Shown piece by piece: positions 23,085 to 34,172 of a stretch of 64,000 nucleotides of DNA (position 1 is its first letter; the number at the start of each line of letters is the position of its first letter). The stretch spans positions 528,811 through 592,810 of the forward strand of contig UYJD01000005.1 in the NCBI GenBank assembly GCA_900618795.1. Reading direction: 5' to 3'. The notes below the pieces were generated by a model. It made no database searches, was not told where the DNA came from, and saw only the letters and a program-made list of their open reading frames with translations. The position numbers and the translations under genes were made by a program. The stretch is from Cyanodermella asteris. Taxonomy: Eukaryota > Ascomycota > Lecanoromycetes > Ostropales > Stictidaceae.

Positions 23085-26000
23085 TCAAGAGAAATCAATC
23101 TCCCAATCAGCACCAATCTTGACATCTGGCGTTCGCACTGTGGCCCAGGCCGCTTTGGCCCCGCTGGCGGGGTGGAATTGCAAGGAGCTGGACGTGCTCT
23201 TGCCACCTTGCTTGACCGTAACTTCCGTCTTGCCCTTCCAGGCGTCGGGGGCAGCAACTATCACAATCTTCTCGACCTTGACATTGTCGATCTTCTTAAG
23301 GTAAGGCGCGGTATTCTTGCCTTTTGTACCCTTGTCGGTGCTACTGAGTACACCAGAAGCGCCCTGGAAAGTGAACAAGCGCCATATGTATCCACCACTT
23401 TCGAAGTCATAAGATTCGCCATCATCGTTGTACAATTCGCCAACCGCATTCCCTGCCTTGTCTAGTACGATAACAAGCGTGAATGGATCGAAACGCATGA
23501 GTCCACTACTGCGACGAGGCCGGTCTCTTCTGGGGATCACATGACCCCCCTGCATGAGAAGAGGGATTTTCTCCAGAGGAGCGGCGACTCTGTGTGTCTT
23601 TTTCCCGCCAGCGTAGCTCGTGAAGTCCCAATAATCAAAATAGGTTTCGTCGTCCGCGAGATAAACGTCGACATGCTCGGCTCCTTCATGCTGAACAGGT
23701 TTGGCGAGAAGGCCAGTGTTACCGAGATAAAGCTGATCATCAATGGCAAACCCCTTCTCATCCGACGGATGAACGTAATAGTGAGGACGAACAATAGGAG
23801 CACCGGTCTTGCTCGCCTCGTGGAATGCCGTGTACCAAACAGGCATGAGGGCGTAGCGTAGGCGAAGAGCCTGAGTGATGATCTCAGTGTATGGTGATCC
23901 AGCAAGGTACGGCTCACGTCGGCGGGTGTCGATGTGAGCATGTGCGCGGAAAAATGGATAGAAAGCTCCGGTCTGGTACCAACGGGTAAGAAGCTCCTTG
24001 GAAGGGTTGCCGAAGAATCCACCAACGTCGGCGCCAGCGAACGGGAAACCTGCGATGCCCTGCTGCAAGACCATGGGGAAAGAAGCGCGGAGATGGTCCC
24101 AGTTGGCCTGATTGTCACCGGTCCACATGGCACCAAGACGCTGGCTGCCTGCATAGTAGGATCTTGTCAGTACGAAGGGACGCTTCGCAGGATTCTCACG
24201 TGCCAAAAGCGCCTGGAAGGTAGCATTGACGAAGGTCATTCCTGCAGAAAGTTAGAACAGCCCCTCTCAAGTGCGACCATTTCTGCACCTACCGTTGATG
24301 TTGTGAACGTCGCGGTGTTCCCAACCTCCGAAATGTATATTATCCTTGGGCATCGTGGTTTCTGGTCCGTTGAATACAGACGGTTCGTTCATATCGTTCC
24401 ATATCCATGTATTCTTCATTGTGCCCTTGAATCTATTCAAGTTAAAGAGTCCGGTCCACCATTTGATTGCTGCTGGATTGAAACAGTCAACCCAATGCGA
24501 CGAGCCTGGCCAACACCAGCCTTCGTAAATATTATTGTCCTTGTTGTGGACGGCAAGATCCTTCGATTTGAGTTCATCAACCACATCATAGTTGCCTTCA
24601 TTCTTGATATGTGGATCGATGATTGCGACCAACTTTCGCTGGTGCTCATCCAATTGTTTGCCCATATCCAGGGGATTCGGGAAGGTGTCCGGATCCCAGG
24701 TGAAGTACTTCTTGCCATCGGTGTACTCAATGTCCAGCCAGATGACGTCGTACGGAATGTTGGCTCTGTCGAACTTGCGGTCGACATCTTTGACATCCTC
24801 ATCGCTGACATAATTCCACCTACATTGGTGGTAGCTAATGGCGTGCTCCTGGGGAAGCTGTGAAGTGCCTGTCAAATCTGCGTATGCTCCAATGACATCT
24901 TGAGCGGTCGGTCCCAGGAAAACAAACACATCCAGGACGCCAGCCTCCGAGAACCAATGGGTTTGGGTGTCCTTGGTCGATTTGGTGCCCAAGGACAACG
25001 GGTTTGCACTGTGCTTTTCTTTCACAATATCCACCCACGTCTCCGCAGCATTCAACCAGAAAACACCGACAGTCGAATCCTTGCGATGCGCCTGCATGAA
25101 AGGAATTGAGCCGTACAGGGTCATGGGGCTGTCCATTTCGTACTCGAACACGTCTGAGTTGTACATGCGATAAGGTTGGTCGTGCTTGCCATCTCCGCCC
25201 CGGGTTTCCTTGAGGGATAGAGGACCAGTGTGGCCAGGAATACCAAAGACGTGGTCATACCCGGAGAAGACAATGTCCAGTCCAATGGACTCTGGACCGC
25301 GAGGCTTGCTGTCCGTGGCGCCGCCGAACGTTTCGTCCCACCAGGTGCTTTCGTCGGGACCCGAGGCTTCAGCCGCTTTAGCCTCTTCTCCTTCTTTTGC
25401 TTCTTCCTTCGGCTTCTCAACTTTCGCCCGCCAATGTTCATAGTTGAGAAGGTTTTCGGAGTTGAGCCTGACGTGTACTTCGCTATCCCGGCGGAAGTCT
25501 ATCCGGAACGGCGAGTGATATATGACTGCTTCAAGCTTGCCCTCGTGGCCATAACTGATTGTCGTCACACCGTCGCCTTCGGAAGAGACTCGAGCTTTGC
25601 CTAAGGAAGGCTCTCCAACCAAGGCCCAGTGCCCGGCCTCGTTGTAGCGCTCTTTGCGGACAGGGCTGCCGTTGCGCAGTTCAATGTCCTTCTTCTGGCG
25701 CTTTAGTTCGTCGACCTGCACGCGAGCGGCCCCATTCTTCAGAAAAGTAACGACGAGCGGCAAATCCACCGGGGATTCGCCCTGTCCCAAGCTTTTGCGG
25801 ATGGTGGCAGTCACTGCATTATCCGTGGTCTTGAGCGTCTTCGCGTCAAGAATATAGGGAGAGCTGAAAGATGCACCCTGTGCCGCGACCGAGTCGGCAT
25901 ATTCCCTGTTCCTTTTGCAGAAGCCAGACTGATCGCAGGTCTTGAAGTTCTCATGCTTGACAGCAGCTGTATACAGCGTTAGCTGGAACGGAGAGACCCG

Positions 26001-26086
26001 GCGGGAGCCCGATACTGACCAGCAGACTCAAAGACGGAGCAGAGAGAGAGCAGGAGAAGTCCTACTCCCTTCCAATTGGTCCCCAT
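23085..26086 (-). CDS. glucosidase II alpha subunit (GH31)
   Basis: ER-lumen enzyme that removes the inner two glucoses from N-glycans during quality control (ROT2/GANAB type). Exons 26020-26086, 24293-25966 and 23085-24241 with introns of 53 and 51 nt give 965 residues, usual for the family. An N-terminal signal peptide (GLLLLSLCSVFESA) precedes KHENFKTCDQSGFCKRNR, the typical mature start. The GH31 nucleophile is in WIWNDMNEPS at about residue 548. The acid/base region is RSYYAGSQRLGAMWTGDN at about residue 619. An acidic low-complexity insert (K/E/A-rich) lies near residues 190-215. There is no HDEL tail, as expected, because retention depends on the beta subunit. Its ATG lies 292 bp from that of the divergent NDK gene, so they share a promoter region. 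Confidence 0.96.
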
Positions 26087-26377
26087 GTCGGATGACAAGA
26101 TCATAATACCCAATCGCTCTTGTCAACTGGGCAGGTAACAGAGTCAAACAGGATGTCACGAAGCCGGTGCAAGCTGGCCATCTACGAGTGCCAAGGGATC
26201 GGAGCCCCTGGCCGAAACAGCTCAGCTCGAAGGGCGCCGCTGCAGGGTCTTGTTGGGTCCGGCTGCCCCTCCGCTGGCGGGAAATCGAACACATTTTGAG
26301 CTCCCCTCGCTGGCATTCTTCTCATTCCACTACCCATTGAAACCCTGACAACAATACAATCACCGCAAGCATACATC

Positions 26378-26985
26378 ATGTCTGGAGAGCGGACGTGAGT
26401 CCCTTCATTGCGATCAAAATTGGCTTCAATGCTAATTTCTGTCCAGCTTCATCGCCATCAAGCCGGATGGCGTCCAGCGGGGTCTGGTTGGCGAGATCAT
26501 TGCCCGCTTCGAGAAGCGTGGCTACAAGCTCGTTGCCTTGAAACTCGTCACCCCGAGCAAGGAGCACCTCGAGAAGCACTACGAGGATTTGTCCAGCAAG
26601 CCTTTCTTTGCCGGCCTTGTCACCTGTTCGTACCGTGTCTGGTTGTGACTCAACGCCTGCTGACTTTTGGATCAGACATGCTTTCCGGTCCCATTGCCGC
26701 CATGGTCTGGGAGGGCCGTGATGCTGTCAAGACTGGCCGCAGTGAGTTTGTCCGTGCGAAATCTAGATAGCACATGCTAACCATCCAGCTCTTCTCGGTG
26801 CCACCAACCCTCTCGCTTCTGCCCCTGGCACCATTCGTGGCGACTTCGCCATCGATGTCGGCCGCAACGTTTGCCACGGCTCCGACAGCGTCGAGAACGC
26901 TAACAAGGAGATCAGCCTGTGGTTCAAGGAGGACGAGGTCAAGTCGTACAAGTCCGCTCAGCACGACTGGATCTACGAGAAGTAG
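26378..26985 (+). CDS. ndk1: nucleoside diphosphate kinase
   Basis: Balances cytosolic NTP pools by transferring the gamma phosphate through a phosphohistidine. Four exons (26378-26394, 26447-26625, 26676-26741, 26789-26985) with introns of 52, 50 and 47 nt give 152 residues, the exact usual size. The first exon has only 17 nt (MSGER plus two bases). The sequence begins [19 protein letters not shown]. The active-site histidine is in NVCHGSDS at residue 117. The chain ends HDWIYEK. All residues around the nucleotide site ([17 protein letters not shown]) look intact. Intron density is high for so small a gene. Shares a 292-bp divergent intergenic region with glucosidase II alpha. Confidence 0.98.
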
Positions 26986-27184
26986 ACGATAGGCCAATAG
27001 GAGAATGGCACTTCCGCATACTCCACGCTGATGGTATCGTGGCACCAGAGAAAAATTTAAACACCCCGACTGATTGAAGGCTCCGAAAATCTCACAGTGA
27101 TGTTGAATGTGTCCTTTATACGGTTGCCCTTCGATCCGAGACTACCTCAATTGTGAGGGCTTGGTGAACTTGGCGATATATGGT

Positions 27185-27876
27185 TCAGGGCTTTTTGCGC
27201 GTGAACCAACCTTTGACTACCCTGGTGATTGGCACCAGCGTTTTACGGGCAAAGAACGGTGTTAACCAGACGCTGAAGATTAACCTCAGAGGTAAGAGGA
27301 CCTTAGTCAAGGCATAGGCAGCCGCCGCTCTGATATACGTTAGTAGGAGGCACTCGAAGTTCAAGCATGAACTTACGATGTCACCAGCTTGAGCCCGTTT
27401 TCTCCTCTTCCCCACCACGTCCATCTCTTGCTCGCAGCGACTTTGCGACCGTCTTCCCCGAGAGATGTGTCCTCACCCAGCCAACCCTTCTTGCGAAAAT
27501 AATTGCCAAACCTCTGAACGCCTTCGTTGGACCACTTTCCCTCCGCAAACCATGGCAACTCGTCCGCTCTGTAGAAGTATACTCCAAACCCAATCAGAGG
27601 AATGACGGCAGTCAGCTCGTGGAGAATCAAGAATGACGTGATGTGCGACACGGGAGCATTTCGGAGGCCCTCAGTATATGGACGCAAAAATTTGGGCAAG
27701 CGACTGTGCATGCGTTCGATTTGTGGATTCGTGGTCGGCTGAGCATTATGACTTGTCTTCTTGGCGGTGCTGGGGTTCTTTGGCGGTGGATTAGGCGCAG
27801 TGGTGTACGACTTGCGAGACGGCGCACTGCGAAATTGCCTGCCCAACTGCTGCGGCCTGCTCAACCTTGTCCACAT
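27185..27876 (-). CDS. mitochondrial DUF1279 protein (Nat2/FAM210-like)
   Basis: Two exons (27377-27876, 27185-27329; 47-nt intron with a ctaac branch site) give 214 residues. The first ~60 residues are rich in Arg, Ser and Pro with no acidic residues (MWTRLSRPQQLGRQFRSAPS), a mitochondrial targeting sequence. DUF1279 follows: YTEGLRNAPVSHITSFLIL, HELTAVIPLIGFGVYFY (first membrane helix), then the second exon AAAAYALTKVLLPLRLIFSV and WLTPFFARKTLVP. The family includes yeast Nat2, once called an N-acetyltransferase, and the animal FAM210 proteins. The molecular role is unclear. The splice joins a family-conserved segment, which supports the model. Confidence 0.88.
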
Positions 27877-28597
27877 GGCGGTGCTGCCAGTCCTGGAAAC
27901 GGTTTGTGTGGTGGAGTGTTTGCAAGTTGTTGTGGCAGTGTGCCGGGAGCTACTGAGGTCATGCCGCGGTCTCGGCTATCGAACTCCAGCACGGCCTGCA
28001 GCTCAACACCAAGCCTGCCTACTACATGCTAGAATTGCTCAAAACGTCCCTGGCATTGACCTGGTCGCATTGCTCGATTGACTGGATCAGCCGTTGCCCG
28101 TCGTCATGATAATGGCAAGTCCAGTCTCTCGGGAATCTATTCTCAGCCCGCTTTCGATCTTAACCGCCAGCATCGCTATAATCGGCTAGCTGCGACAAAC
28201 TGTTCCACCGGCAGGTCTGGGGCCAGCGCGCGTACAAGGACGCCAACCAATAATTGCTCAATGCAAGAGTGCTTGATGCTCATACAGCGAGTTACACGGC
28301 CACAAACACGGTCGTGTCTTTGCTGTGACCCTCACGTCCTGTTGCAGTAGGTATACATGTCGGGCCTCGATCGCGTCCACGATTTCTCTCGTGTTTTCAT
28401 TTGTTCCAGTTCGTCCGACGTCTTATTAGATCCATTCGCTTGTTTTTTTACCATTCTGAGCCTGGAGCTCGCAAGAATGAGCTTCTGTCATTCAATCTTT
28501 TCATGACTGATGTTTAGTGGCGTGAGGCTTGATACAGCTCTCGAATCACTTGAATTCTTCGACACGTCGTTAGCGGCATCTCGCTCCCGCAAGTCCG
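27877..28597. other. gene-free divergent region
   Basis: Lies between the start codons of the DUF1279 gene (-) and the DUF3433 gene (+). Only short plus-strand frames are present, without domain features. No repeat seen. Confidence 0.4.
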
Positions 28598-31500
28598 ATG
28601 ATGAAGTCGGAGTGTTTCGCTCGAAGTGGAAGCCAACAAAAGTCCCAGGGACAGCTACAACTGCGCGATCTCGATAGCCTTTGTACACCGTTGAACTCAG
28701 AACACGATACGGGCCAACGGAGTGTCCCCGGTGAACTGCCGCATGAATTCAAGCGACGGACTGGATGGAAACCAGTAACGCTGCACCCGGTCTTTCTCAT
28801 ATGCGTGGCAGTATTCACCGCGTCATTGATCGCCATCCTGTCCTATCTGGCTGACCTTGACTATCACGAAGGCGGGCTGACGTTCGCTCCGGATGACAAT
28901 GGCTTTCCTGCGCTCACGACTTTTGCATATCTCTACCTGCCGACGGTGCTTTCTGTTTCTCTCAGCATGATTTGGGCATGGATAGACCTGGACATCAAAC
29001 GCCTTGAACCCTTTTTCCAGTTGTCGAACACGAATGGAGCCACTCTCGAGAACTCTCTTCTGCTGCAGTATCCGTTCGATTTCATTGCTTGGGCACCAGT
29101 GAAAGCCTTCAAACGCCGGTCAGTTTAGTCATATTCCCCTATTCGATATGGTATAGTAATATGACGCAGACACTGGGGAGTTTTCGTGGGTGGCATGGCT
29201 TCCGTAACAATTTTCTGGGCGATCACTCCCTTGCAGGGCGCAATATTCGACACTCGCGCAGTCATTAAAACCCAAGCAATCACTCTCCCGGCGGTGTATT
29301 CCGTCGATCCCATCAAAAAAATGTTCAAGTCCGACCAATACATGAACATTGGCTTCTTGGAGAACGTGTGGAATGTGATTTGGCACGGATCTGAGCTACC
29401 CCAATACACAACCACCGACGGCATCCTCCTCCCTGTCAAGATCAATCTGGACCAAGTCTACGGCAAAGACGCCTTTCTTGTTGTCGATACTACTCTATTG
29501 ACAACAACTTTGAAGTGTAGCCAAGTGGAATTTGCCAGACTGGACCCAAACGGTGACTTCAAGATCGATCTTGGTAACAACTGTGTACCTATGGCCAATA
29601 TCAATCCAGAAGGCCCCAACCTGCTTTATTTCGGCTCCGGAGATGATGAAAGGGGATATTACTCCCTGCCTGCGGTCGGTTGCCCCCCGGGGTCGATTGG
29701 GAGCGGCTTCCTCGCTGTAGTGTCTGCACCAATTTCGTCTAAATTCAACTCCTCTCTCGATTTCCAAGCTGTCGCTGCCTTTTGTACACCACAGTACTGG
29801 AGCCAGGAGGTTGAAGCTCAATTGAGTCTACCGACAATGGCTGTAAGCCACGGCTTAAGACCGCTCGGTCCTTCGGTGCCACTGAATGCGGACGTACTCA
29901 ATACTACAATGTTTGAGCAGATGATCAGCACGGGCCTGACGCCTTCACTTCACTGGAGCGACTTACAGACGTTAAATGCGCCCGAAGCAAATCCCATAGG
30001 GCAGGGCTCGCAACTAGATCGCTTCAATTTCTCCTGGTCATACCGTGAACCACCGATGGCGGGATACATTCTTGGCACCTCGAATATTGATCCTGATCAA
30101 TTTGATTTGCTCTTGAATGAAACTTACCTGATGAATGCTCTTGAGAAGACCCACCAAATCATGTTCGCGATGGCTCTAAGTTCTATCTTTCAGAAAGCAC
30201 AAGTTCCGGAGCCATCGATGCGGCCAGTCACGGGCACACTAACTCAAACATTATCGGCCCTTGTGATTGTCCCTTCTTTTGCTTACGCCATGCAATCTTT
30301 GTTGGCGATGATCACACTATGTGCTCTACTTCTTGCCGTCTTTTATGGGCAACGATCCTCCCAACTGATGTGCGACCCAGACTGTCTGCGAAACGTTGGC
30401 AAGCTGGAGATCGATACCGATGGCGACATTGATCTGGAGGCCATGGCAGGGCGTACCTCTCGAATGTATTTCAGACTGCTCCGAACTAGCGCAGCAAAGA
30501 GTATCCAAGTTTCGCATCAGGATGATCGCGACGACGGGAAGCCTGGGCCGCAGGCGGAACATACCAAATCGCCCAGTGACGAGATCATGCGACCATTTTA
30601 TATCCGACCGGGTGTCGGATGTGCATTCATTTGTTCCTTGGTCGGTGTACTTGTGGCACTAGTGGCCTTGGATCGATCCTCGATCGCAGAACAAGGCTTG
30701 GTTCTGCCTTGGTCAAACCCGACCACTCAACAGATAGTCTTGAACTATCTTCCAACGCTTGTGGCTACATTGCTCGAGCCTTTCTGGACTCTGCTGAATC
30801 GTATGCTCTGTCTACTCCAGCCATTTGAGGAGCTTCGAACTCTGAAAGCTCGAGCCGCCGCCTCGATCGATGCCCGCTACTCCTCACTGCCACCTCAGTT
30901 GACTATTGTCAGGGCATTGAAGCAACGGCATTTCCTACTGGCACTTGTATGTTCTGTGGCAATGTCTGCGAATATCCTCGCAATCAGTATGAATGCGCTT
31001 TTCGACAAGGATCCCGTCTTGTTCCCTGCTCGAACTGCGTATTTTCATACCAAAGAAGCCCAGATCTACTCAGATACTTCATCGCTTGGTGTTGTAAACT
31101 ATGGGGCTGACGAGCGTCTCGTCCACTTTCAGGACCATTTCTTTCTGGCCAACATGAATCTTACAGATGGGGCTGGTCTACCGGCCTGGACTGCCAAAGA
31201 TCACTTCTTGATGCCCATGGCGTCGGAACCCGCAAACACCTTGGACGATGGCACGCAGTATCTCGCCCAGACCCAAGGATTGGCTGTTTCGACTGAGTGC
31301 GAGGATCTTGGTTTGCCCTCCACCGATGGCCCCTTCCAATTCGAGCCCACCGTGAGTAGTAACTATGAACCGGTTCTTGCCTTTATTAGCGCCAACATTT
31401 CTGTTCGACTGAATGATACCAACGGCAGAAGTCGCATCTGCTCGTTGGAGAATTTTGGCATGTTAGTTCCCATCAATGGGACCGCGGCATACGAGGCGAC

Positions 31501-31680
31501 GACGCAATTTGCCAACAACGGCAACAGCTCTTCATGCGGCCAAATGTTCTTTGTCATGTACGCCAGAAACATCAATTCATCAACCGCAGCCTTAGCTCCT
31601 AGCGATCCGAACGCATCTTTCCAAGCCTCATTTGAGTCGGTCATGGGTACCTCCCAAACCTTCCTTGCTTGTAAGACCGG

Positions 31681-32366
31681 CTTGATGTAACGCGGGCACG
31701 GGTTGGTTGACTATGTAGGCGACCAATGAAGGTCGGCGTCAAGTCTGAAGGTGTTGCTTGNNNNNNNNNNNNNNNNNNNNNNNNNNNNNNNNNNNNNNNN
31801 NNNNNNNNNNNNNNNNNNNNNNNNNNNNNNNNNNNNNNNNNNNNNNNNNNNNNNNNNNNNNNNNNNNNNNNNNNNNNNNNNNNNNNNNNNNNNNNNNNNN
31901 NNNNNNNNNNNNNNNNNNNNNNNNNNNNNNNNNNNNNNNNNNNNNNNNNNNNNNNNNNNNNNNNNNNNNNNNNNNNNNNNNNNNNNNNNNNNNNNNNNNN
32001 NNNNNNNNNNNNNNNNNNNNNNNNNNNNNNNNNNNNNNNNNNNNNNNNNNNNNNNNNNNNNNNNNNNNNNNNNNNNNNNNNNNNNNNNNNNNNNNNNNNN
32101 NNNNNNNNNNNNNNNNNNNNNNNNNNNNNNNNNNNNNNNNNNNNNNNNNNNNNNNNNNNNNNNNNNNNNNNNNNNNNNNNNNNNNNNNNNNNNNNNNNNN
32201 NNNNNNNNNNNNNNNNNNNNNNNNNNNNNNNNNNNNNNNNNNNNNNNNNNNNNNNNNNNNNNNNNNNNNNNNNNNNNNNNNNNNNNNNNNNNNNNNNNNN
32301 NNNNNNNNNNNNNNNNNNNNNNNNNNNNNNNNNNNNNNNNNNNNNNNNNNNNNNNNNNNNNNNNGA
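31681..32366. mobile_element. LTR element inserted in DUF3433 gene, mostly in an assembly gap
   Basis: The element starts TGTAACGCGG at 31686, with the same first 59 bases as the element at 17492 (one mismatch), and adds 16 more readable bases before the gap. The 5 bases before it are CTTGA. The sequence after the gap starts GAATTATT, so the second copy of the duplication would be 32362-32366 with its first three bases hidden in N. As drawn the element spans about 676 bp, more than the other copy, but the gap length may be nominal. It could be a solo LTR or a full element. No coding region is visible and integrity cannot be judged. Confidence 0.75.
31761..32364. other. assembly gap (604 N)
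   Basis: Run of N inside the LTR insertion. It begins 75 bases into the element and ends within the predicted target-site duplication. Confidence 0.95.
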
Positions 32367-33224
32367 ATTATTCGACACGATTCCTCAATTCTGGCCAGGT
32401 TATCGAATCGTTTCAAAGTGGGCCTGCGGCTGATCCTTCACTCTTTTTCAATTTCAACAAGACCAACTTGAACAACATGCTTGAACGAATGACCAACCTC
32501 AATACACCATGGACGGCAATGACGCTCGGAGACAACTTTGGCGGTCCGGCGGTTGGCCATCGGTCTACAACAACTCAGACTTGGATGCCTTACCTGATTA
32601 GCCGGGCAGCAAATTCGACGCGGACTTTAGACCCCAGCCTTCCCGCTCCGAGCGCTGCCGAGCTGATACCCTTGATTCAAGAAGTCAATGCGTTGCTTGG
32701 GGCATTGCTAATGTTCTTAGAGCAGGAGCGTCTGTTCAGGGAGATAGCGAGCGAAGATCAGGCTTCGCACCCGCCGGTCTGGGCCACTTACGACACCACC
32801 GAGCTGAGGCTATTTTTGAATCCCACGATGTTCCCGCTGACGATTGCACTATTGACATTCAACATATTCGTTGCAGTAATATTTTACGTTCGAGCACCTC
32901 AGAAGCTGCTACCAGAGATGCCAACTACGATCCTTTCCCAGATGAGAATGTTCGGGGGCAGCAGTGTACCGGCAGAACCGGTGGGGGAAACCAAAAATGC
33001 GCGATACGGATATGGTCGTTTTCTCGGGCTTGATGGCAAGTTGCGTGTCGGAATTGAGCAAGTGCCATACGTTCAAGCGCTGGCATGATCAAAGGCATGG
33101 CTTGAACAAGATCAAACGAGCAATGTTAGTCGGTATTTTTGCATATCCGTTTTGCTGTTATGATGACATACAATGATTTCTATTTCGCTGGGCCGACCAT
33201 CCAGGGCACGAAACCCTTGCAAAT

Positions 33225-33301
33225 AAGGCGAGCTTGCATAAGTCATGATGCACCCACTAAGCCTATTTCGGGATGCATTATGACTTATGCAAGCTCGCCT
33301 T
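33225..33301. repeat. 28-bp inverted repeat forming a strong hairpin
   Basis: Arms 33225-33252 (aaggcgagcttgcataagtc...) and 33274-33301 are reverse complements at 27 of 28 positions, with a 21-base loop. It lies 136 bp downstream of the DUF3433 stop codon. Such a structure could be a miniature inverted-repeat element, a hairpin RNA source or a 3'-end structure. I see no convincing flanking target duplication. No other copy is present in the window. Confidence 0.9.
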
Positions 33302-34172
33302 GAAAGCCTTTGAAATCCTGGACCGTGGGACGAGCATTGCTGACTCATCATTCACGCGTCGACGAACGGTTCCACCCTTGGGCTCAGCAACCACCTCCAT
33401 TCGGGATCACCGCCATCCTCGCCATGAAGACCTCCGAACTCGGTAAATCAGGCAAAAGGATGTTGCTGTACTTGCCTATTCCAGTTCCCCGGGTTTGTTC
33501 CTCACACTGTGCCAAGTGCCGAGCGGACAACGCTTATCAGCCGCGTCGAGTAAGGATTGCGGAGCATCCTTGCATTCCAGGCTCCATATCAGCCGCATCC
33601 CGCGCTATTGGGCTTTGATGCCGAGTGGGCAGGTCAATAAGGTCTCGGCGACGCTGCGGGATCCGTTATCCAGCTGTCTAGGCGACTCGGCGGTTGATGA
33701 GCGGTGCAGGAAAAGCCTGACCGGTCACGCCAAGGCGATAGTATGGGCGGGGAATGGGACACCGCTTGGGAACAACTTTTGATGCCATGTCAACGTCCTA
33801 TGTTCCGTGTGATAATGCAGAAGACCGTGGCACGATTCGCGTAGTTGGAGAAGCGGTCTGAACGGCGAATTGTTGACTTGCTAGGTACCAGAGACTGAGC
33901 AGATCTCACATACGATGCATCCTCGGTCGCTTCGGGCACGTTCTATAAGCTTCCAAAGTGCTCAAGAAGCCAATGACTGGTTGCCTGCTCCACCTACGGA
34001 TGAGGATTACTAACAATAGTCGGAAGCTTATTAGCAACACAATTCCTACATCCAATTCGAGGTTCCGTGCCGGCACTGAGTCCGGCGGTCCAGGACAAGA
34101 TCCAGCTAGTATTTATGTTTGCCAACATGCTTTGGTTCTCGCTCGGCACTGGCACCGACACCATTTGTACCA
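33302..34172. other. gene-free spacer
   Basis: Upstream region of the L-amino-acid oxidase-like gene. Short plus-strand frames at 33310-33782 have no recognisable features. Confidence 0.4.

Larger units (their letters stand above)
28598..33088 (+). pseudogene. DUF3433 membrane protein gene split by an LTR insertion
   Basis: A large fungal integral-membrane protein family of unknown function. Coding parts are 28598-29118, a 51-nt intron, 29170-31685, then the insertion (31686 to about 32361, mostly N), then 32367-33088. The 5' part has hydrophobic segments TLHPVFLICVAVFTASLIA and FAYLYLPTVLSVSLSMIWAW, then many N-glycosylation sites, then repeats of the same membrane/loop arrangement (AFICSLVGVLVALVALD). 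The 3' part resumes with LFNPTMFPLTIALL-like helix sequence (read as RLFLNPTMFPLTIALLTF) and ends at 33088. Counting the duplicated CTTGA once, the total coding length is 3759 nt, a multiple of three, so an uninterrupted allele would encode 1252 residues, usual for the family. I see no other damage in the host sequence. Either the insertion is recent or the site is heterozygous or polymorphic. Confidence 0.85.

Noticed and set aside
22854-23465. 203-codon plus-strand frame
   Set aside because: Antisense to the end of glucosidase II alpha; composition follows the complementary codons.
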